Part shown: one piece after another, positions 32,781 to 43,006 of the stretch | Layout: the number at the start of each line of letters is the position of its first letter | How positions within the stretch are numbered: position 1 is the stretch's first letter | NCBI GenBank assembly: GCA_022495995.1 | Contig: JAFEMH010001452.1 | Location: forward strand, 198,501 to 262,500 | Length of the DNA stretch: 64,000 bases | Direction: 5' to 3' | Source of the DNA: Adenophora triphylla var. japonica | Taxonomy: Eukaryota > Streptophyta > Magnoliopsida > Asterales > Campanulaceae | Notes under the pieces: generated by a model | Told to the model about the DNA's origin: nothing | Databases searched by the model: none | The model's input: the letters and a program-made list of their open reading frames with translations, nothing else | Position numbers and translations under genes: made by a program

Positions 32781-34262
32781 CCGTTCGTATGATTAAGTTT
32801 GAATTAACATGCTAGGTTTAAGATATAAATTGTTTATATGCTTATTGCATGTTTTTGTATGTGATAGAATTTTTAATTGTTTATGTGAAACAATGTGAAA
32901 ATCGTTTTCAATTTATGCCGAATTAAATCAGAAAAAGGTCGCTTTTATGTGATTTAATTGGCCGTAATTTGTATTGATTCGAACTGAAATCTCGTAACCT
33001 CGGCCGCCTATGTCGTGAGACATATCGAGCCATGTGGAATTCAGGTTAATCGGCATGTTAGGTCGCGCGACATATTAAGCCTCGTCGATGTTGTCACGCG
33101 ACATAATAAGCCAAAACCGGCGTAACTGCTTGTTCAAATTTTCTCGCTATTCTATGATTGTGTTTACAATCTGATATGTTGATATGAAAATCTGGATGTT
33201 ATAAAATTGAGTTTATAAGTCCGCGATAGATGTATTCATTGATATACATGATTAATTGATTAAAATCTGATTTTAATAATTATTGCAATGTATATGAAAA
33301 TCTGGATGTTATAAAATTGAGTTTATAAGTCCATGCTAGATTGATTCATTGTTTATGCATGCTTAATTAATTTAGATATGTTTTATTAATTGTTGCGATG
33401 CATGAATTATTTGTTCTTAATTGTTAAGAATTATTAAAATTAGATGTTTAGTTGAAACATGATATTTAGTTTCCTAATATGTTTAGATTTAGACATTGTA
33501 AATTTTGGATCTTATGATTGTTTATGGTAACAAGTCATAAATACGCGAAATTTAAAAGGAAACTGATTGTTTATAAAAGGTAAGGATTATGTTGCCTAAT
33601 CGTAGTTGATTTCTAATTATGCATGTCTAGGAGAGTTCTGTCTAAGGAAGAGTTGGTACTTAAGAAGTCCTTGCGGCTCACCTATCTTCCCGGGAACTTA
33701 CCTCGGTGCATGATTTTGACTATCTTTCCGATATGCTTATAATCTACCTTTAAAGAACCTTCATTTAACTTTTTAAGTTCTTTATGCCAATTCATGATTA
33801 AAAACACTTGAGACCATTCGGATAGTTTTGGGTGGGCTTGCCATAGCAAGGTGCTTTGATTCTATTCGAATGCGAGCAAGATGAGGAAATGGTGGTTCCT
33901 ATACGTTTTAAAGTGAATGAACTTAATTGGGTTATCAAAATGGTTTTGGACCCAAGGCATAAGATGAGATTAAAATATGCCTAGACATATGATGTCTTGA
34001 ATTGATCTCATAAAAGATCTAAGAGTCATATATGTGATATGATTGATATTTTCTACCTAATTAATTTAATTTTGAGCGGTTTGCCATAGCAAACTTGAAA
34101 TTGAATTAAAGTTGGATCTTAGCCCATTAAATGTATATTATGCTTATTTGCATTTGAAGGTGTATAATTTAGTGGGAGCATTTATTTAAATGCACTATAC
34201 TTCTCATATGATATGTTTACTTATATGTGTTCATATTTTATGTATATCTTTTTGTAGAATAA
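32781..34262 (+). other. copia leader, non-coding
   Basis: About 1.5 kb of AT-rich sequence without a credible ORF. It contains three further GTCRCGYGAC-type dyads (33009-33024, 33058-33073, 33091-33106), each followed by a RAGCC-like tail. It also holds an internal duplication of a segment ATGAAAATCTGGATGTTATA (about 33185 and 33294), which includes the following GTTTATAAGTCC. Confidence 0.75.
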
Positions 34263-35568
34263 ATGGCATCAAACAATAATCACTTTTCACTGCGATCTGT
34301 CCTTGAGAAGGAAAAGTTGGAAGAGAATGGTACAAACTATATGGATTGGATCCGTAGTTTGAGAATTGTTCTCAAACAAGAGGAGAAACCGTACGTTCAC
34401 CGAACCTATTCCACCCGAACTGCCGCCAATGCCGCTAGGGCAATAAGGGAACAATATCTCGAAGCACAAGCGTGACTCTACGTATGTTAGTTGCCTTATG
34501 CTCTCCGCCATGTGCAAGAGTCTTCGAAGAATCTTGAGCACTTGGGGACAATCGACTTAAACAATCGGCCGATGGAAATGTTCCAAATTCAAGCTAGGCA
34601 AGAAAGGTACAACACGGTTGCATCCTTGACCTCATGCAAGATGAGTGAAGGACAAGCATTTGTTGGTCCCCATGCTCTCAAGTTAAAGGGCCACATTGAG
34701 CATCTTGAAAGGCTCGGTTTTCCAATTAGCCAAGAGTTGGCTACCGACATAATATTGAATTCATTACCTAAAAGTTTTAGTCATTTCATAATGCACTATA
34801 ACATGGGTGGAATGAATAGAAACCTTTCCGAAGTTAGTTCAAATGTTGACTACTCAAGGAAACCGCATTGTCGAGAAGAAGACCGATCAAGTGCTAATGG
34901 TTAACAAGGGGAAAGGGTTCAAGGGTAAAGGAAAAGCAAAGGTTGCTAATCCTAAGGCAAAGGTTGCCAAGCCCAAAGAGGCCTCCAAGCCTAAAGAGGC
35001 TAAGCCTAAGTCCCAAGAGGACGCAATCTGCTTCCATTGCAATGAGATTGGACATTGGAGGAGAAATTGCGCAAAATACAAGGAAGCACCGAAGAAGAGC
35101 AAAGGAGTTGCTTCAACTTCAGGTATCTTTGTTATAGATATATTCCTATCTACTTCTAGTTCTTGGGTATTGGATACCGGATGTGGAACTCACATTTGTT
35201 TAAATGTGCGGGGTCTAAAGAACGTAAGGATGCTTAAGGAAGGTGAAGTGGACCTACGTGTGGGGAATGGAGCAAGAGTTGCCGCATTAGCCGTAGGAAC
35301 TTGTGAAGTTACTTTAACTAGTGGGCTAATACTTGTTTTGAACAATTTTTATTACGTTCCAGCTTTAAGTAGGAATCTTATTTCGATTTCATGTTTAGAT
35401 AATGAAGGTTTTAATTTTCTTATATGTGATAAGAAATTTTCTATTTACAAGAGTGATATGCATTATTATACTTCTTTGTTTCATTCAATGGCCTTTATAT
35501 TCTTGATGTTGAAAATCGCGATAATGATGTCTATAACATTAACAAGAAATCTAAACCCAATGATGTAA
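34263..35568 (+). pseudogene. copia gag and protease
   Basis: ATG at 34263 (MASNNNHFSLRSVLEKEKL, NYMDWIRSLRIVLKQ). A frameshift occurs between 34475 and 34491; gag continues (SQELATDIILNSLPKSF) and shifts again near 34850. The zinc knuckle CFHCNEIGHWRRNC lies at about 35028-35070 after a lysine-rich stretch. The aspartic protease follows with SWVLDTGCGTHIC (about 35163-35200, DTG catalytic) and LIFYVPALSRNLIS-type residues. A further frameshift near 35500 separates it from integrase. Gag forms the particle and protease cleaves the polyprotein; both are broken here. Confidence 0.88.
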
Positions 35569-36215
35569 ACCACACTTACTTATGGCATTGTCGTCTTGGC
35601 CATATAAACGAGAAACGCATTTCTAAACTCCACAAAGATGGATTTTTGGACTCACATGATTATGAATCATATGAGATATGCGAATCTTGTTTACTTGGCA
35701 AGATGACCAAGGACCCATTTACCAAAACCGGTGAAAGGGCGGGCGACTTATTAGGACTCATACATACCGATGTATGTGGGCCTATGAGTAGCGATGCTAG
35801 GGGAGGATTTCGGTACTTCATAACATTCACTGATGATTATAGTAGATTTGGATATGTTTATCTAATGAAACATAAGAGTGAATCGTTTGAGATATTTCGA
35901 ATATTTCAAAATGAGGTGCAAAATCAACTTGGCAAAACTATTAAGGTACTTCGATCCGATCGAGGTGGTGAATATTTGAGCCAAGAATTTGACAATCATC
36001 TTAAGAGTTGTGGAATCGTTTCAGAACTCTCTCCACCCGGAACACCACAATGGAATGGTGTGTCTGAAAGGAGGAATAGAACTTTGTTGGACATGGTTCG
36101 TTCTATGATGAGTCAAGTTGAGCTTCCTTTATCCTTTTGGGGACATGTACTAGAAACTGCTGCTTTCACTATAAACTGAGTTCCTACCAAATCGGTTCAA
36201 AAGACCCCATATGAG
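35569..36215 (+). pseudogene. copia integrase, N-terminal and catalytic part
   Basis: The GAG-pre-integrase zinc module starts near 35578 (YLWHCRLGHINEKRISKL, CESCLLGKM). The catalytic core carries D in HTDVCGPM, D in VLRSDRGGEYLS and E in NGVSERRNRTLLDMVRSMM. The frame is open from 35646 to the TGA at 36177, which sits where relatives have an arginine codon (CGA to TGA, one C-to-T change). The protein continues in the same frame after the stop. Confidence 0.9.
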
Positions 36216-37841
36216 ATGTGGCATGGAAGAAAACCTAGTTTGTCTTTCATGAAAATTTGGGGATGTGATGCATATGTCAAGAAGTTAACTTCTGACAAGC
36301 AAGCACCCAAGTCTAATAAATGTGTTTTCGTGGGTTATCCTAAGGAAACCAAAGGATACTATTTCTACAACCAAAACGAGAACAAAGTGTTTGTTGCTCG
36401 AAATGGTACTTTATTAGAAAAGGAGTTTCTTCACAAAGGAACCAATGGGAGTAAAATAGATCTCGAAGAAATTCGAGAACCCGAAAACAACATTGAACCA
36501 ATGGTAGAAACTGAACCAAGTTCACAAACCGTTGTGGAACCGGTTCAAGATGCACAAGTTCCTCGCCGAAGTGGTAGATCACGATCCGAACCCGAGAGAT
36601 ATGGATTTCTCGTTACGGAAAGTGATGAAGTGGAGTTAATCGAAAATGATGAACCCACTTGCTATCAAGAAGCGATGTCCGCTCCGGATTCGGAAAAATG
36701 GCAAGAAGCCATGAAGTCCGAATTACAATCCATGGCTGATAATCAAGTTTGGAACTTGATTGATCCACCCGAAGGTGTAAAAACCATAGGGTGCAAATGG
36801 GTTTTCAAGAAGAAGACCGACATGGATGGAAAGGTGCACACCTATAAGGCTAGGCTAGTAGCTAAGGGATATAGACAAACTCATGGCATTGACTATGATG
36901 AAACCTTTTCGCCTGTAGCTATGCTTAAGTCTATTAGAATTTTACTTGCCATAGCCGCATATTATGACTATGAGATATGGCAAATGGATGTCAAAACAGC
37001 TTTCCTTAATGGGAAGTTACTTGAGGATGTATACATGATACAACCTGAAGGTTTTGTCAGTCCAAAAAATTCTAACAAGGTGTGTAAGTTGCAAAGATCC
37101 ATTTATGGATTGAAGCAAGCTTCAAGGAGTTGGAATCTACGTTTTGATGAAGCAATCAAGGAGTTTGGCTTTATCAAGAACGAAGATGAACCTTGTGTAT
37201 ACAAGAAAATTAGTGGGAGCGTAGCACTATTTTTAGTGTTGTATGTCGACGATATCTTACTCATTGGAAATGACATTCCTGCACTACAGACTGTCAAGTC
37301 TTGGTTGGGAAAGTGCTTTTCAATGAAAGATATGGGCGAAGCTGCATATATCCTTGGTATCAAGATCTATAGAGATAGATCCAAGAGGATGATTGGTTTA
37401 AGTCAAAGTACTTACATTGACAAAGTCCTTAGAAGATTCCAAATGGAAAATTCTAAAAGAGGGAATTTGCCAATGTTGCATGGTATATCTCTCAGCAAGA
37501 ATCAATGTCCAAAGACTAATGATGAGCGAAAGAGAATGAATGGTATTCCATATGCTTCGGCAATTGGGTCTATCATGTATGCTATGTTATGTACTAGACC
37601 TGATGTCTCGTGTGCTCTAAGCATGACGAGTAGGTACCAATCTGATCCCGGTGAACCACATTGGATAGCAGTCAAGAATATCCTTAAGTACTTACGAAGA
37701 ACTAAGGATGCATTCTTGGTCTTTGGAGGAATGGAAGAAGATCTTGTAGTCAAAGGCTACACGGATGCTAGCTTCCAAGCGACAAAGATGATTTCAGATC
37801 GCAATCTGGATTTTTGTTTATGCTTAATGGAGGCACCGTGA
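36216..37841 (+). pseudogene. copia integrase tail and reverse transcriptase
   Basis: 541 open codons. The integrase tail (MWHGRKPSLSFMKIWGCDA, KCVFVGYPKETKGYYFY) leads through a variable acidic linker (PRRSGRSRSEPERYGF) into RT: WQEAMKSELQSM, GCKWVFKKK, ARLVAKGYRQTHGIDYDE, MDVKTAFLNGKL, SIYGLKQASRSW. The active site LYVDDILLIGND is at 37239-37274. RT is complete; the frame shifts near 37785 before RNase H. With the upstream stop repaired by read-through this would be the least damaged part of the element. Confidence 0.93.
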
Positions 37842-38235
37842 GTTGGAAAAGTTCCAAGCAAAGTACCGTCGCTGATTCTACAACCGAAGCCTGAGTACAT
37901 AAGCGGCATCCGATGCGGCTAAGGAAGCGGTTTGGATCAAGAAGTTCATTAGTGATTTGGAAGTCGTTCCAAGCATCGGAGATCCTATTGAACTTTCTTG
38001 TGATAACAATGGTGCCATTGCACAAGCAAAGGAACCAAGATCACACCAGAGATCCAAACACATACTTCGACGTTTCCACATTATCCGTGAGATATGTGAA
38101 AGGGAAGACGTTAAGATATGCAGAGTAGACACTGATGACAACGTGGCAGACCCACTAACTAAGGCTCTCTCGCAAGCTAAACATGATGGTCATGTTAGGT
38201 CCATGGGTATTCGATACATGGTAGATTGGGCCTAG
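37785..38235 (+). pseudogene. copia RNase H
   Basis: Fragments in shifted frames read GGTVSWKSSKQSTVADSTTEAE, then AASDAAKEAVWIKKF, LSCDNNGAIAQAKEPRSHQR, SKHILRRFHIIREICE, VADPLTKALSQ. Two single-base insertions at 37891-37906 break the TEAEYIAASDAAK stretch. It ends at the TAG at 38233. The catalytic DEDD residues (E in TEAE, D in CDNNGA) are still recognisable. Confidence 0.88.
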
Positions 38236-38238
38236 TGC

Positions 38239-38249
38239 AAGTGGGAGAC
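38239..38249 (+). other. copia polypurine tract
   Basis: AAGTGGGAGAC directly before the 3' LTR TGTTGG. Confidence 0.85.
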
Positions 38250-39608
38250 TGTTGGTGTTATGCCCTAGGCCTACGATTGATAGACTTATGTGTTGACATT
38301 ATTTATTATTATATGAGATGTTTATTATTTGATTATTATATGTTTTGTATATTTGTTTATAATAATCTCTGTCCCTAATTATTAAGAGAATAAATTAGTA
38401 TAATTGTCAATGGATAATCATGTGATGATTATATGCATAAGAGATGCACATTGAAATTATGGGTACTTGTTAGAGAACAAGTGACTGGACATGACCCATA
38501 TGAGATTTATGTCATGGTCAAATGTCATACTTAAATCTCATACGGTTACTTCATTTATTTCCTAGACCTAAGACTATCATAACCTTACATATGATGAAAG
38601 TCATGTTTGATTTTAGTCAAACGATATCTTAACACGATATCTATAAAGGCTATCATTGGCATGATCGGATTCATGATGGGAAGGATGATAAGTCAAGAAG
38701 GAATTTGTCCCTCGGAAGAGAGATGTTATGCTTGGGCCCCTCGATGAGTGATAATGATGAAAGTGTATGGCCGTACCCCAATGTGATTGGAATTATCATT
38801 ATACTCAAGAATCAAGAAAGCATTGAACAATAACAAGTTGACAAGGACCATGACTTGTGTTCAAATATGACATCGTGAGACAAAGGGAGAAATGGAAGTA
38901 CACCATTGGAAACGTGAACTCTTACGTTACATCATTTGGGTAGACATAATGGCTTGCTAGAGTCCGCTTATGTCTTATGAGGTTCGATATGATCGAACTC
39001 ATTGCCAACATGATGTAATCCTATTGGGTCACACACAACTAGAATGAATTGGTTAAACCGGAGGAAGAATGATTGAGAGGCTCGAAGGCGGCTACTTATG
39101 TCACGCGACATATCAAGCCAATGGCTTGATATACCGCGCGACATAATAGGCCAATACGCGTTTTGACTGACTGTCTCTCCTAATTCGATTAGAAGAGGTA
39201 TTTACACTATTGTAGTATAAATACAAGGTTCTATCGGAACCTAAAAGCCTAGCCTAAATTTTAAAGCAAAATTCACAATCAAATTCTCTCAATATTCTTC
39301 AAGGTTTTAGATCTAGCAATCATCAAGAAGTTGTTCTTGAATTCATTCAAAGGTGTGGATACCGAAAGAGGGTCTTCGCTCGTTCATCGATCAAGGCCTA
39401 GAGTTCAAGCAAGTTGAAGAACGAAGTTTGTGATTTGATATCACATAATCAAATCGTTCGATAGCTCAAGACCGGAAAGCGTTTCAAGGTTGGTTTAATT
39501 CTATCTCATAGGTATTCAAATTAATTGTATAGAACGGATCCTAGGGCTTCTTGGGTTTTATGTTTTTAATGCTTAATTCCGCTGCGCATGGACCCGTAAA
39601 ACCCAACA
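38250..39608 (+). repeat. copia 3' LTR
   Basis: 1,359 bp, same ends as the 5' LTR. Differences are scattered, with a cluster at 39088-39250 (for example CGAAGGCGGC against CGAACCGGC). The dyad TATGTCACGCGACATA is at 39097-39112. Confidence 0.97.
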
Positions 39609-41293
39609 CTCCCTCGTCAACATCAATCAAAAATCAGTGTGAAAAGACTAAAATCCCCCTGGTATGCAGTCCAAGTCTGGCCGGACTCTTTTGCAGACAA
39701 TCCAGAATTGCCAGCAAGTCCCTCCAATTTACAAAGTTTCACAAAACCCCCTGGTTTTCACCCTCAGTCCGTCCGGACTCATCCTGAAATTTCACCTATA
39801 AATACAGAGGCTGTCAAAACATTTTAAGAACACAAAAAATTTACTCCCTTTCCTCCCAAAGCCACGGCATAAACTGGTCTCACCCCCTCCCGAGCCCCGT
39901 TTTACCTCGTTTTGCGTGAAACTTCGTATTTTGATCAAATACAAGCACCCACCACCTCGAAACAACGTTCCAAACACCTTTTTGTATCCTGTATATGCCC
40001 ACTGAGCTAAAGGAGCCGACCCTAGCCATAGGTAGCTCCCTCTCTCCCTAAAACTCTCATTCTGTCTCGGTTTACGCTCCAGTCGCTACAACCATTTCAG
40101 ACGAATGTTGTTGAAATGTAGACGTCATCGTCTAAATGGGGTCCGATACGTTTTAGTCCCTGATCCTCTTCTCTTCCCGTAAGATAAGTAATCTCGGGTT
40201 AAAACGGCGTTTCGCCCCCGTTCCATTTGCTTTTATGTCATTTACAATTACGGATCGTTTGAACCGTCGATCGTCATTTACTTTCATGTCATTTACCAAT
40301 TCCGGATCGTTTGATCCGTCGAACGTCCTTTAGTTTTACGCAACTTTACAATTCCGATCCGTTTGGCTCGTCGATCGTACTTTACAATTCCGGGTCATTT
40401 GATTCCATTGATACCGCACTTTAAATACTGTCATTTACAAGTCCGAGCCGTTTGGATCGTGATAGTATTTACTAATCAAAAGTCCGAGTCGCAAAATGAT
40501 TCGTTGATCGCATATCATTTAATGTTTATAAAGCCCAAGTGTATGTTTTTTTACGCCGGGTTCCGTCACGAGTCAAGCTCGAAAGATTGAGACCGAAGGT
40601 CGTTCCCGACTCGAAGTCTTGAGCTCTTCAGCCTTGACTTTGATGCGGAGCTCTGCCGAAAAATATACCCGAAGGTTCAATGTGACACCGTGTCACCAAA
40701 CCCTCACCGTATGCACCGTGCCAGCCACAACTTGGCCAACGCCAGAAGCTAAGGCCCCTTGCGCAAACGAATCGGGAGAGGTCATGCCGAAACTTTGGCA
40801 TGATCCGCGCCTTAACTTAAGGACGTTGACTTCGACTGTGGCCCGTGCATCACATACGTTGGAAGATTGCGTGATCAGCTAGCCTTAAGTTCACTTTTTC
40901 CTTTGTCGATGGAACTCGCTTGCCTTATAGGACCCTCGCTCAGGATTGTTCGTCCCGAGAAGATGATCTACAAATGGAAACGAGGGGCTTATAAACATAG
41001 TGACGAGATCCACTGATTAGAGCCTTAGGTTAGTTGCGAAAAAGAAGACACGATCTTTTCCAACCGATTAGGACTCTGAGAAAATACGTTTTAAGTAAAC
41101 ATTAATCGGTAACTGCACATTGCACAAGCCCTAAACCCTGAGCCAAATACTCATTTCCGAAGCCTAAACCCTGCCTTTTGTTCCCTGCAGCGAGCAGAAA
41201 GGGGTTCAGAATTCCGGGTCAGTGCCTCGCGTAATCACGGTTACATCATCGGACAGTTCTTGGTTCCCTCTTTCCCTCGGCAGAATATCCGAC
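39609..41293 (+). repeat. gypsy LTR, second part, and gag leader
   Basis: The LTR resumes after the copia target duplication. It shows two GTCCGNNCGGAC-type dyads (AGTCTGGCCGGACT at 39674-39687 and AGTCCGTCCGGACT at 39766-39779) and a TATA box (39797-39804), matching 4668-4850 on the minus strand. Degenerate 60-bp repeats around TTCCGGATCGTTTGATCCGT fill 40240-40480. I cannot place the LTR end or a primer-binding site with confidence, so the boundary to the leader is open. No gene before the gag ATG. Confidence 0.7.
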
Positions 41294-43006
41294 ATGTCTA
41301 GCTCACCGAGAACTCGTGACGGGGACGGACCCCCGCCACCGGTAACAGATATGACTTTGAAAGAAGCCATCCGGGCTTGTGAGGTTCACAAGAGGCAAAA
41401 AGAAGATCAGCAGAATTCTGTGGTACAGCTTCTAAATGAGCGAGGTATAGCAGCTATCCCCCAGTCAGACGGTACTTTCATCATAATCGAGGATGATGAT
41501 TCCCCGAAACCAGTTCCTCAAAACTTCAACCAGGTTCCTCCCCCGCCAACTTACGGGATGCCTTTGAACCAAGGAAACAGCCGACCTAGGCTTCATGTTG
41601 CTACCTCTCAGGGCAACCCTGTCATATACGGCCAAGCCGGTACTACTCCCATCACTCAGTACAACCAGCGCACCGCTGGACCATCTCAAACAGATGCCAA
41701 TATCCTCCAATACCCTCCTGGGTTTATCCCATTGCCTATACACGAATCCCAAAACACCGGGGATAAACCCCGATACAGTCCAGAAAAGGCCCCCATATAT
41801 CCACATATATCAAGCCTTCCACCTCCAATCACTACCGCTCACATGGTAGCACCCGGCCCCGAGCCTCAAAGTCCACCACTGGACCCAACCTTAGCCTGGA
41901 TGGTCGAAGAGATGAAAGACCTGAAAGCCACCATGAGCAGCTCAAAGCAAGAAACGCTCAAATCCACAGATTCGGGAATGGTCACGCCTCTCCCTGCCAA
42001 GTTCAGAATGCCGGAGATGGACCGATTCAATGGAACCAAATGTCCTCAAACGCATGTCGACACCTACGTTCTCGGCATGAGAGCGAAAGGAGCAACCCTC
42101 CAGCAAATGGCCGATCACTTCCAGCATACGCTCAAAAGTTCAACATTACGATGGTTCCTAAGGGTCAAGCCTGCGGATCGCCACACCTGGGATCAGATCA
42201 GTAACATCTTCCTAGAACGTTACAGATCTAACTTAGAGTGGGAGACAAGTCGTGAGGACTTAATCACCACCGAGCAGAAAGCAGTTGAAAGTGTCGGAGA
42301 ATTCTATAAGAGGTGGAGTTGGAAGCTCTCCGAGATCATGGAGCCACTCTCCAAGGATGAACAGATGCGGATCTTCAAGTCCTGCTTAAGACAGTCCATC
42401 ATAACTCTCATCAGTCATCACTTCTTCCCAGATCTCCGGGCCATGGTCAATGCCAGCTCACAGTTCGAGAAGGATCTCAAGGAAAAATTGGCTACTGCAC
42501 AGCCATACAAATACCAATCAGCAGTTGCATTCAATCCCGCACCGGCCCCCGACAAAGGGAAAGATACGTCTGTCAACTACATCCATCAGGGACAACAGTC
42601 GGGCAACATAAACCCAGTCCCGCAAAGCAACAACTCCACTCCGAAGCAGCCTGCCGTACACTTCGACAAGTTGGACATGCCGCTGAGCAAGATGTTGGAA
42701 GGGTTAATCAAGGAAGGTCTCCTCAAACCCGTTGCGAATTACAAACCCAAGAATCCTGTAGTCAACGCTGACAAGAGCAAGTACTGCACCTTTCATCAGT
42801 ATCACAGCCATACCACTGACAACTGCGTCGGGTTACGGTACGAAATTCAGAATTTGATAGAGGAAGGAAAGTTGGAGCGCCCCCATGGGCCTAATAAAGT
42901 CGGAAACCCTTTTTCGAACAACAACAGTGTGAATTCCATTGAATGGGTGCCGAAGAAGATTGCCTGTGAATACCCCGTCCCGATGCAACGCGCATTCGGA
43001 GTTTGA
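41294..43006 (+). CDS. Ty3/gypsy gag, long intact ORF truncated at its 3' end
   Basis: I choose the ATG at 41294 (MSSSPRTRDGDGPPPP); the open frame begins slightly upstream at a GTG (41222). N-terminal 200 residues are Pro/Gln-rich. The retrotransposon gag core follows (MPEMDRFNGTKCPQTHVDTY, LRWFLRVKPADRHTWDQI, FLERYRSNLEWETSREDL, FYKRWSWKLSEI). Near the end is a zinc-knuckle-like YCTFHQYHSHTTDNC, as in Tat gag proteins. Gag builds the virus-like particle and binds RNA. Coding similarity ends at KKIA (42964); the last 14 codons are read from the adjoining minus-strand LTR. Having 560 clean codons is unusual here and points to a young copy. Confidence 0.9.
   Translation: MSSSPRTRDGDGPPPPVTDMTLKEAIRACEVHKRQKEDQQNSVVQLLNERGIAAIPQSDGTFIIIEDDDSPKPVPQNFNQVPPPPTYGMPLNQGNSRPRLHVATSQGNPVIYGQAGTTPITQYNQRTAGPSQTDANILQYPPGFIPLPIHESQNTGDKPRYSPEKAPIYPHISSLPPPITTAHMVAPGPEPQSPPLDPTLAWMVEEMKDLKATMSSSKQETLKSTDSGMVTPLPAKFRMPEMDRFNGTKCPQTHVDTYVLGMRAKGATLQQMADHFQHTLKSSTLRWFLRVKPADRHTWDQISNIFLERYRSNLEWETSREDLITTEQKAVESVGEFYKRWSWKLSEIMEPLSKDEQMRIFKSCLRQSIITLISHHFFPDLRAMVNASSQFEKDLKEKLATAQPYKYQSAVAFNPAPAPDKGKDTSVNYIHQGQQSGNINPVPQSNNSTPKQPAVHFDKLDMPLSKMLEGLIKEGLLKPVANYKPKNPVVNADKSKYCTFHQYHSHTTDNCVGLRYEIQNLIEEGKLERPHGPNKVGNPFSNNNSVNSIEWVPKKIACEYPVPMQRAFGV

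Larger units (their letters stand above)
31407..39608 (+). mobile_element. complete Ty1/copia retrotransposon nested in a gypsy LTR
   Basis: 8,202 bp with both LTRs, primer-binding site, gag, protease, integrase, RT, RNase H and polypurine tract in copia order. The 5-bp target duplication CTCCC is perfect (31402-31406 and 39609-39613). The uninterrupted site is visible on the minus strand in the related LTR near 4865. The two LTRs have equal length and differ at about 15 positions by eye (about 1%), so the insertion is young. Even so, the coding part has at least three frameshifts and one internal stop, so it is probably not autonomous. Confidence 0.97.
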
